Notes: a model not told the origin generated them from the letters alone. A DNA stretch of 64,000 nucleotides from an uncultured Carboxylicivirga sp. (GCA_947503525.1 CANNEA010000013.1:1-64000), one strand, 5' to 3'; numbered from the stretch's first letter, positions 24,953 through 34,399 are shown. Program-made: numbers and translations.

Positions 24953-27900
24953 ATGAAGAAAGTACTTTTAGCACTTTCGCTTATGGTTATTGTAGGGCTG
25001 CAGTCTCTAATGGCTCAAACTACAGAAATAACCGGAACCGTGACAGACGCGGGAGATGGCTACCCTATTCCTGGGGTGTCCGTGTTTGTAAAAGGAACAA
25101 CCATTGGTACAGTAACCACTGGTATGGGAACATATACTTTATCTGTTCCTGAAGATGCCACCACTTTAACGTTTTCTTTTATTGGAATGAAAACGGTTGA
25201 TGTTGCTATTGAAGGTAAGTCAGTTATTGACATTGCTCTTGAAAGCGAAAACATCGGAGTGGATGAAGTTGTAGTAACAGCTTTAGGTATTAGTAAAGAT
25301 AAAAAGGCAATTGGTTACGCTGCTACTTCTGTAGGAGGTGATGAAATTGCAGGGGCACAAGCCGTGAACCCTATGAATGCTCTTCAAGGAAAAGTTGCTG
25401 GTATTGATATTTCATCAGCTCCAGGTCCTGGTGCTACTCAAAACGTTATGATCCGTGGTACTTCTTCATTTGGATCTAACCAACCATTATATGTTGTAGA
25501 TGGTGTACCTATCGTTAATGCTCAAAACCGTTCAGGAGATAACCTTAATGCACAGGTGGATTTTGGTTCAGGTATTAATGCCATCAACCCTGACGATATT
25601 GCCGATATGACTGTGTTGAAAGGTGCTGCGGCAACTGCTCTATATGGCTCACGTGCTGCCAATGGTGTAATATTAATTACAACAAAATCAGGTAAGAACA
25701 CGGATGGTAAAATGCAGATTAGTTATGATGGTTCGATATCCATTTCAAGAGTAAGTCGTATCCCTTCTCGTCAATCAGACTTTGGTCAGGGTTGGAGTGG
25801 AGAACGTGCTTTGGATGAAAATGGTAACTGGGGACCTAAATATGATGCAAAAAACAGACCATGGGGTAATGTTGTTGACAATGAGCAACAAGTAAAGCCA
25901 TATGTTTATCTTGAGGATCGCGTTCGTGATTTTTATGACTTTGGTTTAAATTACAAAAATGCATTTTCAGCATCTGGAGGTAACGAAAATACCAATTATT
26001 TCTTCTCTGTTTCTAATAATAATGTTGATGGTGTACAACCAGGAGATGTAGATACCTATAACCGTACAACTTTAGCTACCAGAGGTTCTCATACAGCAGG
26101 AAAATTAACTATTTCGACTTCGGTTAACTATAGTAATGAAAAAACTAAAGTTGTACCTTCTGGACAAGGGTCATCTGTATTTAGAAGTTTATGGGAAATT
26201 CCTGAAGATGTTTCCATTTTAGATTTGAAAGATTATAATAGCAAGTATAATAATCTTGATAACTATTTTACTCCTTATGGTATTAACCCATATTTTGCAC
26301 TAAACGAAAATGGTGCTGAGCAGGTTAAAAATAAACTATTTGGTAAAGTTCAGTTGGACGCTGAGATTTCTTCTAAAGTAAAAGCAACTTACCGTTTTGG
26401 TGGTGACCTCGAAAATTCAACATCAGATTCATGGCAAGCTCAAATTGCATTTACTGATCCAGATGCTCCTAATTATGGTTCGTCAGCAGAAACGCCAGGA
26501 ACCTATGAGAATGTTAAACGTACTCGTTACGAATTCAACCATGATGCCTTTGTTACATACGCTGATGCTTTCGGAGACTTCAATTTGAATGCTATGGTTG
26601 GTATGAATGCCAATCAACAAGGTTATAGTGCAGTTTCAGGTGTTGTTCAAGCTTTGGACGTTCCTGGTTTCTATAATTTACAGAATGGTTTAGCGGATCC
26701 AATTGCTAGTCAATACAAAAGTAAGCGCCGTTTAATTGGTTTATTTACTAATATTGACTTTGATTATAAAAACTATGCGTATTTAACTCTGACTGCTCGT
26801 AATGACTGGTCTTCAACTTTACCAAAAGAAAATAATTCTTATTTCTATCCTGGTATTACTGGAAGTTTCTTGTTTTCTGAATTTGCGAAAGAACAAGGTG
26901 GTAGTCTAGGTATCATTAGTTATGGTAAAGTTCGTGCTGCTTATGGTTGGACAGGTAAAGATGCTTCTCCATATGTTGTTAATGCAACTTATGCAAAAGG
27001 ATCATCTGCTAACCCTGGTTATCCGGGAGTTGAATCATTGACATTCCCATTAGGCGGAGTAAACTCTTGGATGGTATCAAACTCACTAGGTAGTCCTGAT
27101 TTAGCACCTGAGCTAACTCGAGAGTTTGAACTTGGTTTAGAAATGAATTTCTTCAATAACCGTTTAGGTTTCGATTTCTCATATTATGATCGTTATACTG
27201 AAGGCTTAATTTCAAACCTTCCAATGGATCCATCAACAGGTTATACATCTCAAACAACTAACCTTGGTGATGTGCAAAATACTGGTTTTGAATTAATGAT
27301 GCATGGAACTCCAATTCGTAAAGGTGACTTTACGTGGGAGATAAGAGCTAATTATGCTCAAAACAAGAATAAGATGGTTGAATTAGCCGAAGGTGAAATA
27401 TTCCTTGGTGGATTCGGAAATGCGTCGATTGTTGCTATCAAAGGCGAAGAGATGGGCTTATTTAAAACCTCAGTTCCTCGTAAAGTTATGGTTGACGGCC
27501 AGGAAAAAGTTGTTGTTGATGGTAATGGTATGGTTCAGGCTAATCCTGACATGGAAGTGTTGGAAGATAAGAGTATTAATGAGAAATTCCGTGCTGGTTT
27601 AACAAATACCTTTACCTACAAGAATATTTCATTAGGTGCTACTCTTGATTTACGTTACGGTGGATATATGTATTCTTACCAGAAAGATTATATGCATTGG
27701 ACAGGTAGTGCTGTTGAATCAACATCAAATGATCGTCGTACTTTTATAGTACCTAATTCAGTTGTTGATAACGGTGATGGTACTTATAGCGAAAATACGA
27801 CTCCAGTATCTTCAACTAACTGGCATACTTTCTATAGTAACGGTGGTTTTGAAAGAGATAATTTTGCAATTATTGACAAATCTTATCTAAAACTTCGTCA

Positions 27901-28129
27901 GGTTAATTTATCATACACTTTACCTAGATCTTGGTATAGTAGTTTAAAAATTACTAATGCCCGCATATCGTTTGTAGCTGCAAACATATTATTATGGACT
28001 CCTGCTGAGAATGCATACATTGATCCTGAAACAACAAGTTTCGGTAATGATGTAAGTGCTAAGTTTGGTGAGTTTGGTGCGAACCCATCTAACCAGACTT
28101 ATACTTTTAGCTTGTCCTTATCTTTTTAA
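24953..28129 (+). CDS. SusC/RagA-type TonB-linked outer-membrane transporter (second locus)
   Basis: 1058 residues. Signal peptide to about 21 (SLMAQ), carboxypeptidase-like domain (ITGTVTDAGDGYPIPGVSVF), VDEVVVTALGI box, plug (VMIRGTSSFGSNQPLYVVDG; AATALYGSRAANGVILITTK), then the barrel ending TYTFSLSLSF. It is a paralogue of the upstream SusC: the leaders are nearly alike while the barrels diverge, so different substrates are likely. Arginine is mostly written CGT here, unlike the first SusC with its mix of AGA, CGC and CGA, a hint of high expression. Followed 24 bases later by its SusD partner. Confidence 0.95.
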   Translation: MKKVLLALSLMVIVGLQSLMAQTTEITGTVTDAGDGYPIPGVSVFVKGTTIGTVTTGMGTYTLSVPEDATTLTFSFIGMKTVDVAIEGKSVIDIALESENIGVDEVVVTALGISKDKKAIGYAATSVGGDEIAGAQAVNPMNALQGKVAGIDISSAPGPGATQNVMIRGTSSFGSNQPLYVVDGVPIVNAQNRSGDNLNAQVDFGSGINAINPDDIADMTVLKGAAATALYGSRAANGVILITTKSGKNTDGKMQISYDGSISISRVSRIPSRQSDFGQGWSGERALDENGNWGPKYDAKNRPWGNVVDNEQQVKPYVYLEDRVRDFYDFGLNYKNAFSASGGNENTNYFFSVSNNNVDGVQPGDVDTYNRTTLATRGSHTAGKLTISTSVNYSNEKTKVVPSGQGSSVFRSLWEIPEDVSILDLKDYNSKYNNLDNYFTPYGINPYFALNENGAEQVKNKLFGKVQLDAEISSKVKATYRFGGDLENSTSDSWQAQIAFTDPDAPNYGSSAETPGTYENVKRTRYEFNHDAFVTYADAFGDFNLNAMVGMNANQQGYSAVSGVVQALDVPGFYNLQNGLADPIASQYKSKRRLIGLFTNIDFDYKNYAYLTLTARNDWSSTLPKENNSYFYPGITGSFLFSEFAKEQGGSLGIISYGKVRAAYGWTGKDASPYVVNATYAKGSSANPGYPGVESLTFPLGGVNSWMVSNSLGSPDLAPELTREFELGLEMNFFNNRLGFDFSYYDRYTEGLISNLPMDPSTGYTSQTTNLGDVQNTGFELMMHGTPIRKGDFTWEIRANYAQNKNKMVELAEGEIFLGGFGNASIVAIKGEEMGLFKTSVPRKVMVDGQEKVVVDGNGMVQANPDMEVLEDKSINEKFRAGLTNTFTYKNISLGATLDLRYGGYMYSYQKDYMHWTGSAVESTSNDRRTFIVPNSVVDNGDGTYSENTTPVSSTNWHTFYSNGGFERDNFAIIDKSYLKLRQVNLSYTLPRSWYSSLKITNARISFVAANILLWTPAENAYIDPETTSFGNDVSAKFGEFGANPSNQTYTFSLSLSF

Positions 28130-28153
28130 GTAAAACTCTAAAAAGAAACAATT

Positions 28154-29701
28154 ATGAAATTTAAAATATTTATAGGAGCTGCGTTAGTCACATTAATGAC
28201 TACGGTGGGATGTGAAAAGTGGCTTGATGTTAATGAAGATCCGAATAATTTATCAGATCTAAAAAGTCCAGAGGTTGTAATACCAGCTGCTCAAATTAGT
28301 ATTGCCAACATGATTATGGGTTGGGATATGGGATTTTCCGGAGGTTATTGGTCACAGTACTGGACTCAAAACTATACAGCATCTCAGTTCAAATATCTGG
28401 ATGAATATCAGGAAACTGGTTTTGGCAATGCTTATACAGGCTTGTATGCAGGTGCATTAAATGATTTGAAAGCAATTGCAATATCTTCTGAAACTAATTC
28501 AGGTGATTACCTAATTGCAGAAGCTTTATCTATTTATACATGGCAAGTTATTACCGATGTATGGGGTGATATGCCTTACTTTGAAGCCTTACAAGGTGAT
28601 GAAGGTGTGACTGGTCCTGTAACCAATACAGGTCAAGAGATCTATACTGATTTGTTAAAAAGAGTAGATGATTTATTAGCTATTGATTTTGACGATGCTG
28701 TCATTAATAGTAAATATGACTTTATTTTTGGAGGAGACGTTCATTCATGGGTTCAATTTGCAAACTCCTTGAAATTGAAATTAATGATTCGTTTGTCTGA
28801 AACTTCAAATTATGACAATGCCGCAGTTCTAGCCTTTATTCAAACTGGAGACTTCCTCGATCACAATGCTCAGATTCATGGTGGTGTTTGGGAAGATTCA
28901 CATGGCGATGAAAGACCTGCAACTTGGGAAGATAAAGACGGAAAGCGTCATCCAATGGTAGAGTATCAAGCAGGTGGTGCTAATTACTTAAGTACAAATG
29001 TAATCGCAAGTCGTACATTTTTGGATTATTTAAGAGTTAATGCTGACCCTCGTATCGATAACTTATTCGATGCACCTAGTGGAGGACATTTAGGAGCATT
29101 TCAAGGTGATTTTGCGTCCAAAGAAGATTCTGACGGAAATGGTACTCCAGATGATAAAGAAGAGTATAGTACTGTTGAATTTGCTGCTTCTTCAGATATT
29201 CCATTGATTTCGGAATGGGAAGTTGAGTTTTACATTGCTGAGGTTTATACTCGTGCAGGCGATAATGCAAATGCAAAAACACATTATGACAATGCAGTTG
29301 AGGCTTCATTGGATTATTGGGATGCTACAGGAAGCATTACAGGAGCTGGTGAATATGCTGAATGGCAAAATGGTACTATTGAAGAGGGAATCAAGCAAAT
29401 TGCAATGCAAAAGTGGGTTTCGTATTGTAAATTACAGCATATCGAAGCGTTCCTTGAAAGAAATAGAACGAAATACCCTTCTGTTAATGAAATAGACATC
29501 GAAGCGGATAGACAATATGCACATTTAAATTTCCCTGTTGGTGATTTTACTATCTCAGTAAATGGTCGTGGTAAATTAAATGGCAATTTACCTGCTTCTC
29601 CTATTTATCCTAACACGTTAATTAATCGTAACCCAAATTCTCCTGCTCAAAAATTAGATGTTGGTCAGAAGGTATGGTGGAATGTTAAGGCAGGCAAGTA
29701 G
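28154..29701 (+). CDS. SusD-like lipoprotein, partner of second SusC
   Basis: 515 residues. The lipobox TVGC gives Cys20, followed by EKWLDVNEDPNNLSDL, the SusD-like_2 pattern. Conserved features include WSQYWTQNY near 68 and SEWEVEFYIAEVYTRAGDN near 350, the usual SusD helix. It should form the surface lid over the second SusC. Residues about 245-280 (a DSHGDERPATWEDKDGKRHP segment) form a charged loop with several histidines and acids, possibly a ligand- or ion-binding insertion (inference). The operon continues with two small lipoproteins 21 bases downstream. Confidence 0.93.
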   Translation: MKFKIFIGAALVTLMTTVGCEKWLDVNEDPNNLSDLKSPEVVIPAAQISIANMIMGWDMGFSGGYWSQYWTQNYTASQFKYLDEYQETGFGNAYTGLYAGALNDLKAIAISSETNSGDYLIAEALSIYTWQVITDVWGDMPYFEALQGDEGVTGPVTNTGQEIYTDLLKRVDDLLAIDFDDAVINSKYDFIFGGDVHSWVQFANSLKLKLMIRLSETSNYDNAAVLAFIQTGDFLDHNAQIHGGVWEDSHGDERPATWEDKDGKRHPMVEYQAGGANYLSTNVIASRTFLDYLRVNADPRIDNLFDAPSGGHLGAFQGDFASKEDSDGNGTPDDKEEYSTVEFAASSDIPLISEWEVEFYIAEVYTRAGDNANAKTHYDNAVEASLDYWDATGSITGAGEYAEWQNGTIEEGIKQIAMQKWVSYCKLQHIEAFLERNRTKYPSVNEIDIEADRQYAHLNFPVGDFTISVNGRGKLNGNLPASPIYPNTLINRNPNSPAQKLDVGQKVWWNVKAGK

Positions 29702-29722
29702 TAATTACAAAATTTAGAAGTA

Positions 29723-30427
29723 ATGAAAAATAAATTATTATATATATTCTTTGCTTTAGCTGTAGCATTTACAGCTTGTGAGGAAAAGACAACGGAGGAT
29801 TTGTCCGTTGCTTCACCAGAGCCTATATTCGAGTTGATTGGTGATGAAATTATATTGGTACAACTTGGTGATACTTATACTGATCCAGGAGCAAGTGCAA
29901 CGCAGATTTATAATGGTGATACTACCGCAGTTGAAACCATTAATGTGTTTTCATCAGTAAATACTGAATTGGCTGGAACTTATACTATTAATTATTCAGC
30001 AGTTAACAGTTTAGGACATGAATTTCATGCTCCGGTAACTCGTAAGGTTGTCGTTTTTGATGATGAGATTACTGGTGTTTACGGATCATACGTAGTAAGA
30101 GATGGAAGAATCATGGATATGGAAGGTACTGTGCTAATCGTTAAAATTGGAGAAGATGGGGATCAACAGTTGTTCTCTCATTCCGATTGGATTGGTGGTT
30201 GGTATGACCAATATTATGGATATGGTGCCAGATATGCATTTGCCGGAGTATTAGCAATAAATGCTGATAATACTGTAGAGCACAAAAGCTCAAGTGACCC
30301 ATGGGGATATGCCGGTAGTTTAGCTGATTCTCCTACACCAGTGTTTGATCCTGTAAATGAGACGATCTCATATATCTATCAATGGACTGCAGGATATAAT
30401 TTTGATATTGTATTGACTAAAAAGTAA
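29723..30427 (+). CDS. DUF5011/BT_2262-like lipoprotein of second Sus locus
   Basis: 234 residues. The lipobox FTAC gives Cys19. Residues about 35-115 form a bacterial immunoglobulin-like module of the DUF5011 type: LVQLGDTYTDPGASA, then ELAGTYTINYSAVNSLG, ending VTRKVVVFD. The C-terminal ~110 residues are aromatic-rich (GGWYDQYYGYGARYAF) and match the pattern of the BT_2262 group found beside SusC/SusD genes. Probable surface-exposed accessory binding protein. It is followed by the next gene after one base, so it is certainly in the same operon. Confidence 0.8.
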   Translation: MKNKLLYIFFALAVAFTACEEKTTEDLSVASPEPIFELIGDEIILVQLGDTYTDPGASATQIYNGDTTAVETINVFSSVNTELAGTYTINYSAVNSLGHEFHAPVTRKVVVFDDEITGVYGSYVVRDGRIMDMEGTVLIVKIGEDGDQQLFSHSDWIGGWYDQYYGYGARYAFAGVLAINADNTVEHKSSSDPWGYAGSLADSPTPVFDPVNETISYIYQWTAGYNFDIVLTKK

Positions 30428-30428
30428 G

Positions 30429-30863
30429 ATGATGAAGAAACTCATATATTTATTTGTTGCAGTATTTGCACTTTCAAGTTGTATGAAAGATCCTGATATT
30501 TGGGATAGTTCAGTAAAAGAGTTGGCGGGAGATTGGTTTGTACGTACCTATTCTGCAGATGGAGATTTAGTTGAGGATTATAAAAAGTTGTATACTTATA
30601 ATACAGCTGACGATAATGGCGAGATGTGGGTTAACCTTAAAGGGGTTATTAAATTGGGAAGTACTACTAAGGTAAACAGTAGTGGTATGACTTTCTCAGG
30701 TGATGATGTGTACTCAATTTCTGATGGAGAAGTATTTAATGGAAAAGGTGTTTCAAAAACCGGAAATACAACTGATAGCATCTATATGCAAGTTGTAAAA
30801 GAGGGAACAACTTATGTTGTTTCAGGTCATAGAAAAACTGGATTCCCAGAAGATAACTACTAG
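30429..30863 (+). CDS. Small lipid-binding-like lipoprotein (PF12888-like)
   Basis: 144 residues. The lipobox LSSC gives Cys18. The mature protein starts with KELAGDWFVRTYSADGDLVE and continues as a short beta barrel-like domain ending GHRKTGFPEDNY. This resembles the putative lipid-binding or hydrolase lipoprotein family found next to SusC/SusD and DUF5011 genes in Bacteroidota. No catalytic residues can be assigned. It is the last gene of the second Sus operon, ended by a strong terminator 22 bases after the stop. Confidence 0.75.
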   Translation: MMKKLIYLFVAVFALSSCMKDPDIWDSSVKELAGDWFVRTYSADGDLVEDYKKLYTYNTADDNGEMWVNLKGVIKLGSTTKVNSSGMTFSGDDVYSISDGEVFNGKGVSKTGNTTDSIYMQVVKEGTTYVVSGHRKTGFPEDNY

Positions 30864-30884
30864 TGCATTAAGCACTGAATGATT

Positions 30885-30909
30885 AAAAGCCCCGCTGTGC
30901 GGGGCTTTT
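30885..30909 (+). terminator. Strong terminator of second Sus operon
   Basis: AAAAGCCCCGC (30885-30895) pairs perfectly with 30899-30909 around a 3-base loop, followed by T-rich sequence. GC-rich stem with flanking A and T runs: can work in both directions. Confidence 0.92.
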
Positions 30910-30942
30910 TTGTTATATGGGGGTAAGAAATTAATCTGTAAC

Positions 30943-30972
30943 AAAAAATCCCGGCTATTGCCGGGATTTTTT
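30943..30972. terminator. Second strong hairpin, bidirectional terminator
   Basis: AAAAAATCCCGGC (30943-30955) pairs perfectly with 30960-30972 around TATT. With the preceding hairpin it makes a tandem pair, like the pair after the first Sus operon. The remaining 185 bases to the next gene are AT-rich; the only structure seen there is a 9-bp inverted repeat (31011-31019 and 31030-31038). Confidence 0.88.
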
Positions 30973-31157
30973 CTCTAAAAATACATTTGTTGAATAATAG
31001 GTGTTCAAAAACAATTTAATATGGGAGTTTTAAATTGTAATCGATTGTGACAAATATAGACTAATTATTTATTTATGAAAGTGACAATTGCGATTGTAAG
31101 TGTATTGTTTTAAGAGGTGTAGTAGATTGGAATTGATAAATAATTATGGCTTGTAAA

Positions 31158-31856
31158 TTATAACAAGATTTTAATTAATTCCGATAGATTATCAATTTCG
31201 TGTGTGATTTTTTTATCATGAGTTTGTCTCTTACTATTAAAAAACACCTGGTCAATGCCCGATTTAATAGCACCTTCTATATCAGCCTCCAAACTATCAC
31301 CAATAACAAGGCTTTCTTTTTTACTGGCATTACAACTTTTAATAAAGTAGTCGAAGAAATAAGGATCGGGTTTTTGCGCTCCAATTAATTCTGAGATATA
31401 AATGTTTTTAAAGAGTGGAGTTAAACCACTATTGTCAAGTTTTTTATACTGCACTTCACGAAAACCATTGGTAATGATGTGCATTTGATAATGCGGTTTT
31501 AATTGATTGAGTACCTCCAATGCATTTGGAAATAGTTTTGTTTTGGTAGGGCTTATGGTAACATATTGTTGAGCAAATTGCTCGGCAATTGAAAGGTCAT
31601 CAAAACCAACTTCTGAAAAAGGGAGATAGAAGCGCTGAGTATTTAAGGCCTTTTTTCTGATTTTTCCTCTGCGATATTGGCTCCAAAGGTAGAGGTTGTG
31701 GCTTTGATATCGCTCATGAAAATCCTCAAAGCCATTAAAATATTGATCCAATTTAAACTCAGCATATAGTTCCATTAGGGTTTCTTCTGAATTAGCTTCA
31801 AAGTCCCATAAAGTGTGATCGAGATCAAAAAATAAGTGTTTGTACTGAGTTGGCAT
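31158..31856 (-). CDS. YjjG-like HAD hydrolase (noncanonical pyrimidine nucleotidase)
   Basis: 232 residues from the ATG at 31856; an in-frame TTG three codons upstream was rejected. HAD motifs are in order: FFDLDHTLWDF (nucleophile Asp), IITNGFREVQ, the Lys of GAQKPDPYFF, and IGDSLEADIEGA. The DLDHTLWDF start and the helical cap with LYLWSQYRRGKI match the YjjG/YfnB group, which dephosphorylates pyrimidine nucleoside monophosphates, especially non-canonical ones, as a house-cleaning step. It is a single-gene unit in the cytosol, isolated by hairpins on its 3' side at 30943-30972. Confidence 0.88.
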   Translation of the reverse strand: MPTQYKHLFFDLDHTLWDFEANSEETLMELYAEFKLDQYFNGFEDFHERYQSHNLYLWSQYRRGKIRKKALNTQRFYLPFSEVGFDDLSIAEQFAQQYVTISPTKTKLFPNALEVLNQLKPHYQMHIITNGFREVQYKKLDNSGLTPLFKNIYISELIGAQKPDPYFFDYFIKSCNASKKESLVIGDSLEADIEGAIKSGIDQVFFNSKRQTHDKKITHEIDNLSELIKILL

Positions 31857-31949
31857 AGCTTTCAATTATTGCTCAAAGATAGGTTTTGTTTTGCAATGTT
31901 ATACCTGAGCTATTATCTGGTATTTATTTAACTATCCAGGTAGAATAAA

Positions 31950-31992
31950 AAATCCGATCGAAATACTTCAAGCAAGCATTAGGATCGGATTT
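31950..31992 (-). terminator. Hairpin terminator after the coiled-coil lipoprotein
   Basis: Ten-bp perfect arms AAATCCGATC (31950-31959) and GATCGGATTT (31983-31992) enclose 23 bases; on the minus strand the hairpin is followed by TTTATTCTA. It ends the operon 34376-32012. Confidence 0.7.
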
Positions 31993-32011
31993 AAATGTTG
32001 TAATAAGGCTG

Positions 32012-32875
32012 TTAATTCACTTGAACGACCAAAAAGCGTGACATGCTCCAAAAAGCCTCTTTATCGTTAATACGAAGTACCATTGCACCTTCATTAGCTT
32101 CTTCCAGTTGGTATGATGATTCAGGATGAACCGTAAGGATTTTAGCTTTGGGGCGAAATAATGGAATTGAATCAATTTCACGGTAATCGATCGTTGTGAA
32201 ATACTCTTCTGAGAAACCTTCTCCCGAAACTTTTTTCTTACTAAACAGACCATCACTGCTAATGATGTTTTGCTCCTTAAGTTCTTTTTTAGTGCCGAAA
32301 ACATAATGTGCTTTATACAATTGCACAGTTGCTTCATCCAACTGTTGTTGGGTTGCATTTCTTACATTCTGCAGTGAATCAACAACACTCTGTAATCCAC
32401 TTATAGAGAAATTTAGTTCGTCTATTTCAATGCTTTGAGATTCGAGTTGTTGCTTGAGTTTAATTATCTCAAGAGTTTTATCTTTTAGTTGCTTGTTTAA
32501 TCGGTTAACCAACTTGTTAAGATTGGCATTGTTGGTGCCCGATTGTTTAAGGTTGCGCTCCAGTTTACTAATTTCATCCTTATTTTGAAGCATCAAATCA
32601 TAGATTAATTGGATATCTCTATTGATTCTATCTTCCAGAGCTTCCCCCGATGTTTCTCCGGATGCAACGTTTAAACTGATAATGTTTTCTTTTTCCTTAA
32701 TGCTTTGCAGGTTATCATCAATTTGAATTAATGTAGTAACCAAACTGTTCATTTGTCGGTCTTTTTCAGCATTAACCATCAAAAGAGAATCTTTCTCTTG
32801 TTGAATATCTCCGGAGTCAGTTAGCTGACAGGCGCTTAATAATGCTATTAGTGCGATTGGAATAAGTCTTTTCAT
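32012..32875 (-). CDS. Coiled-coil lipoprotein (Cbp1-like adhesin family)
   Basis: 287 residues. The lipobox LLSAC gives Cys16. Residues about 25-185 are one long heptad-like coiled coil (KDSLLMVNAEKDRQMNSLV; KLVNRLNKQLKDKTLEIIKL). The C-terminal ~95 residues are globular, with GTKKELKEQNIISSDGLF and a VHPESSYQLE segment. This layout matches the Bacteroidota lipoproteins named after a collagen-binding adhesin (Cbp1), but the binding role is not proven for this group. The gene follows rsmI by 26 bases on the same strand, so it is probably transcribed with it, then ends at the hairpin 31950-31992. Confidence 0.72.
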   Translation of the reverse strand: MKRLIPIALIALLSACQLTDSGDIQQEKDSLLMVNAEKDRQMNSLVTTLIQIDDNLQSIKEKENIISLNVASGETSGEALEDRINRDIQLIYDLMLQNKDEISKLERNLKQSGTNNANLNKLVNRLNKQLKDKTLEIIKLKQQLESQSIEIDELNFSISGLQSVVDSLQNVRNATQQQLDEATVQLYKAHYVFGTKKELKEQNIISSDGLFSKKKVSGEGFSEEYFTTIDYREIDSIPLFRPKAKILTVHPESSYQLEEANEGAMVLRINDKEAFWSMSRFLVVQVN

Positions 32876-32901
32876 AGTAATTGTGTTTGAAATGGAACAG
32901 G

Positions 32902-33579
32902 TTATTTTTTTGAGTGACCTTCTACTATAATAACTATTTCTCCTTTAACGGTTTTTGAGCTGAAATATTGCGCCAACTCATCAAGAGTCCCTTGTTTGTT
33001 TTCTTCATGAAGTTTAGATATCTCCCGTGAAACAGATGCTCGTCTATCTTTACCAAGTTGTTCGGCCAATTGAGTCAGTGTTTTTACCAAACGAAAAGGG
33101 GACTCGTAAAAAATCATGGTTCTTGTTTCGTCAGATAAAGATTCCAAACGTGTTTTTCGTCCTTTTTTTTGAGGTAAAAAACCTTCGAAACAAAAACGCT
33201 CGTTGGGTAAGCCAGAGTTTACCAAAGCAGGAACAAACGCCGTAGCTCCTGGCAGGCACTCTACTTCAATTTCATTATCTAAGCATTTACGAACCACCAA
33301 ATAACCTGGATCGGAAATGGCAGGCGTACCTGCATCGGATACCAATGCTGCTGATTCACCGGCTAATAGCCTTTCTGCAACTTTTTCAACCGTAGCATGC
33401 TCATTAAACTTGTGGTGCGAAAACATGCGGGTGGAAACTTCAAGATGTTTAAGAAGAAATCCTGTGGTTCTGGTATCTTCAGCTAGTATAAAATCAACTT
33501 CTTTTAAAATTCGTATCGCCCGAAGCGTAATGTCTTCAAGATTTCCTATTGGTGTAGGGACAACAAATAATTTACCCAT
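32902..33579 (-). CDS. rsmI: 16S rRNA (cytidine1402-2'-O)-methyltransferase RsmI
   Basis: 225 residues, slightly shorter than E. coli RsmI because the C-terminal helical part is reduced. Typical motifs: VVPTPIGNLEDITLRAI at the start, AEDTRTTGFLL, SDAGTPAISDPGYLVV (SAM-binding glycine-rich loop) and FYESPFRLVKTL. It 2'-O-methylates C1402 in the ribosomal P site. The gene begins 8 bases after the 262-residue protein gene, forming an operon whose promoter box abuts that of tdk. Confidence 0.95.
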   Translation of the reverse strand: MGKLFVVPTPIGNLEDITLRAIRILKEVDFILAEDTRTTGFLLKHLEVSTRMFSHHKFNEHATVEKVAERLLAGESAALVSDAGTPAISDPGYLVVRKCLDNEIEVECLPGATAFVPALVNSGLPNERFCFEGFLPQKKGRKTRLESLSDETRTMIFYESPFRLVKTLTQLAEQLGKDRRASVSREISKLHEENKQGTLDELAQYFSSKTVKGEIVIIVEGHSKK

Positions 33580-33587
33580 TTTTGATT

Positions 33588-34376
33588 TTATATAAAACGA
33601 CGTTTGATATTTTTTAGAAATGATTCGGCAACTTCATTTTCATCACCCCAATTATAGTTTGATTGCAGAAATTGCACAGCAGAGTCATAGGATTCTAATT
33701 GGTTTAGCTGATCCAACGTTTGATTAAAGAGATCGGCATTGCCTTGAAATAGTTCGCGTTGAAAATAAAAACGATCATTAAGCCCAATCGCCTTTTTAAC
33801 ATCATCAACTGCTTTGCCAATTTGTGTGACGGAGTTACCTGGCTCTTTATTGACAGAGATACGTTCATTCACCGATTTTTTTTCGGTATTTATCTTTTCT
33901 CCAATAATTGTTCCTTCCGATTTCAGTACAGTTTCTTTTTTCGGTGGAGGAATGTTTTTTGCCTTTGGAGGCTCCACAACTTCAGCAGGCTTTGGTATTT
34001 CATTCGCAACCTTCACATCTTCGAGTTTAGCCTCTTCTTTTTTAGGCGTTTCTTTCACAGGTTCAGGAATCAATTCGGTCTCAGCTTCTTCAGTCATTAA
34101 TTGCTTTGAAGATTCAGCTATTTTTTTACCATCTTCCTTAGGAGTTGGAATTGAGGAACTCGAAGTTAAGGACGTTTCTGTTAAAATGCTTTGAGATTCC
34201 TGCTCATGCTTTAATGAATCCAACAGATTTAATTCTTCACCAATGTTATTAAGTTTGGTGTGTGCCAGTTTAATAAATGCGGAGTTTATGACTGTTTTTC
34301 CTTTAAATGTTGAGACAAGAGTCTGCATTTCATTTAGGTCATTCAGTATAATATCGATAAGAGCTTCTTTTTCCAT
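33588..34376 (-). CDS. Conserved hypothetical protein with Pro/Glu/Lys-rich linker
   Basis: 262 residues, no signal peptide, so cytoplasmic. Three parts: an N-terminal helical segment (1-60, IDIILNDLNEMQTLVSTF); a long low-complexity linker (about 65-185) rich in Pro, Glu, Lys and Ser (IPKPAEVVEPPKAKNIPPPK); and a C-terminal conserved segment (about 190-262) with KAIGLNDRFYFQRELFQGNA and NYNWGDENEVAESFL. The latter pattern recurs in Bacteroidota proteins of unknown function. It heads the operon with rsmI and is divergent from tdk, with 71 bases between the two starts. Confidence 0.8.
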   Translation of the reverse strand: MEKEALIDIILNDLNEMQTLVSTFKGKTVINSAFIKLAHTKLNNIGEELNLLDSLKHEQESQSILTETSLTSSSSIPTPKEDGKKIAESSKQLMTEEAETELIPEPVKETPKKEEAKLEDVKVANEIPKPAEVVEPPKAKNIPPPKKETVLKSEGTIIGEKINTEKKSVNERISVNKEPGNSVTQIGKAVDDVKKAIGLNDRFYFQRELFQGNADLFNQTLDQLNQLESYDSAVQFLQSNYNWGDENEVAESFLKNIKRRFI

Positions 34377-34399
34377 AGTGAAATACGTGGCATTTTACT

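Noticed and set aside
18932-30863. A polysaccharide utilisation locus
   Set aside because: SusC/SusD pairs alone are not enough; no carbohydrate-active enzyme, sulfatase or hybrid two-component regulator is present in or beside the two operons.
31080-31116. 12-codon peptide starting with ATG in the gap before the YjjG-like gene
   Set aside because: Too short, hydrophobic by chance, and without any leader or attenuator context.
33759-34194. Phe/Ser-rich open frames opposite the 262-residue protein
   Set aside because: They are shadows of the Lys/Glu/Pro-rich linker codons on the other strand.
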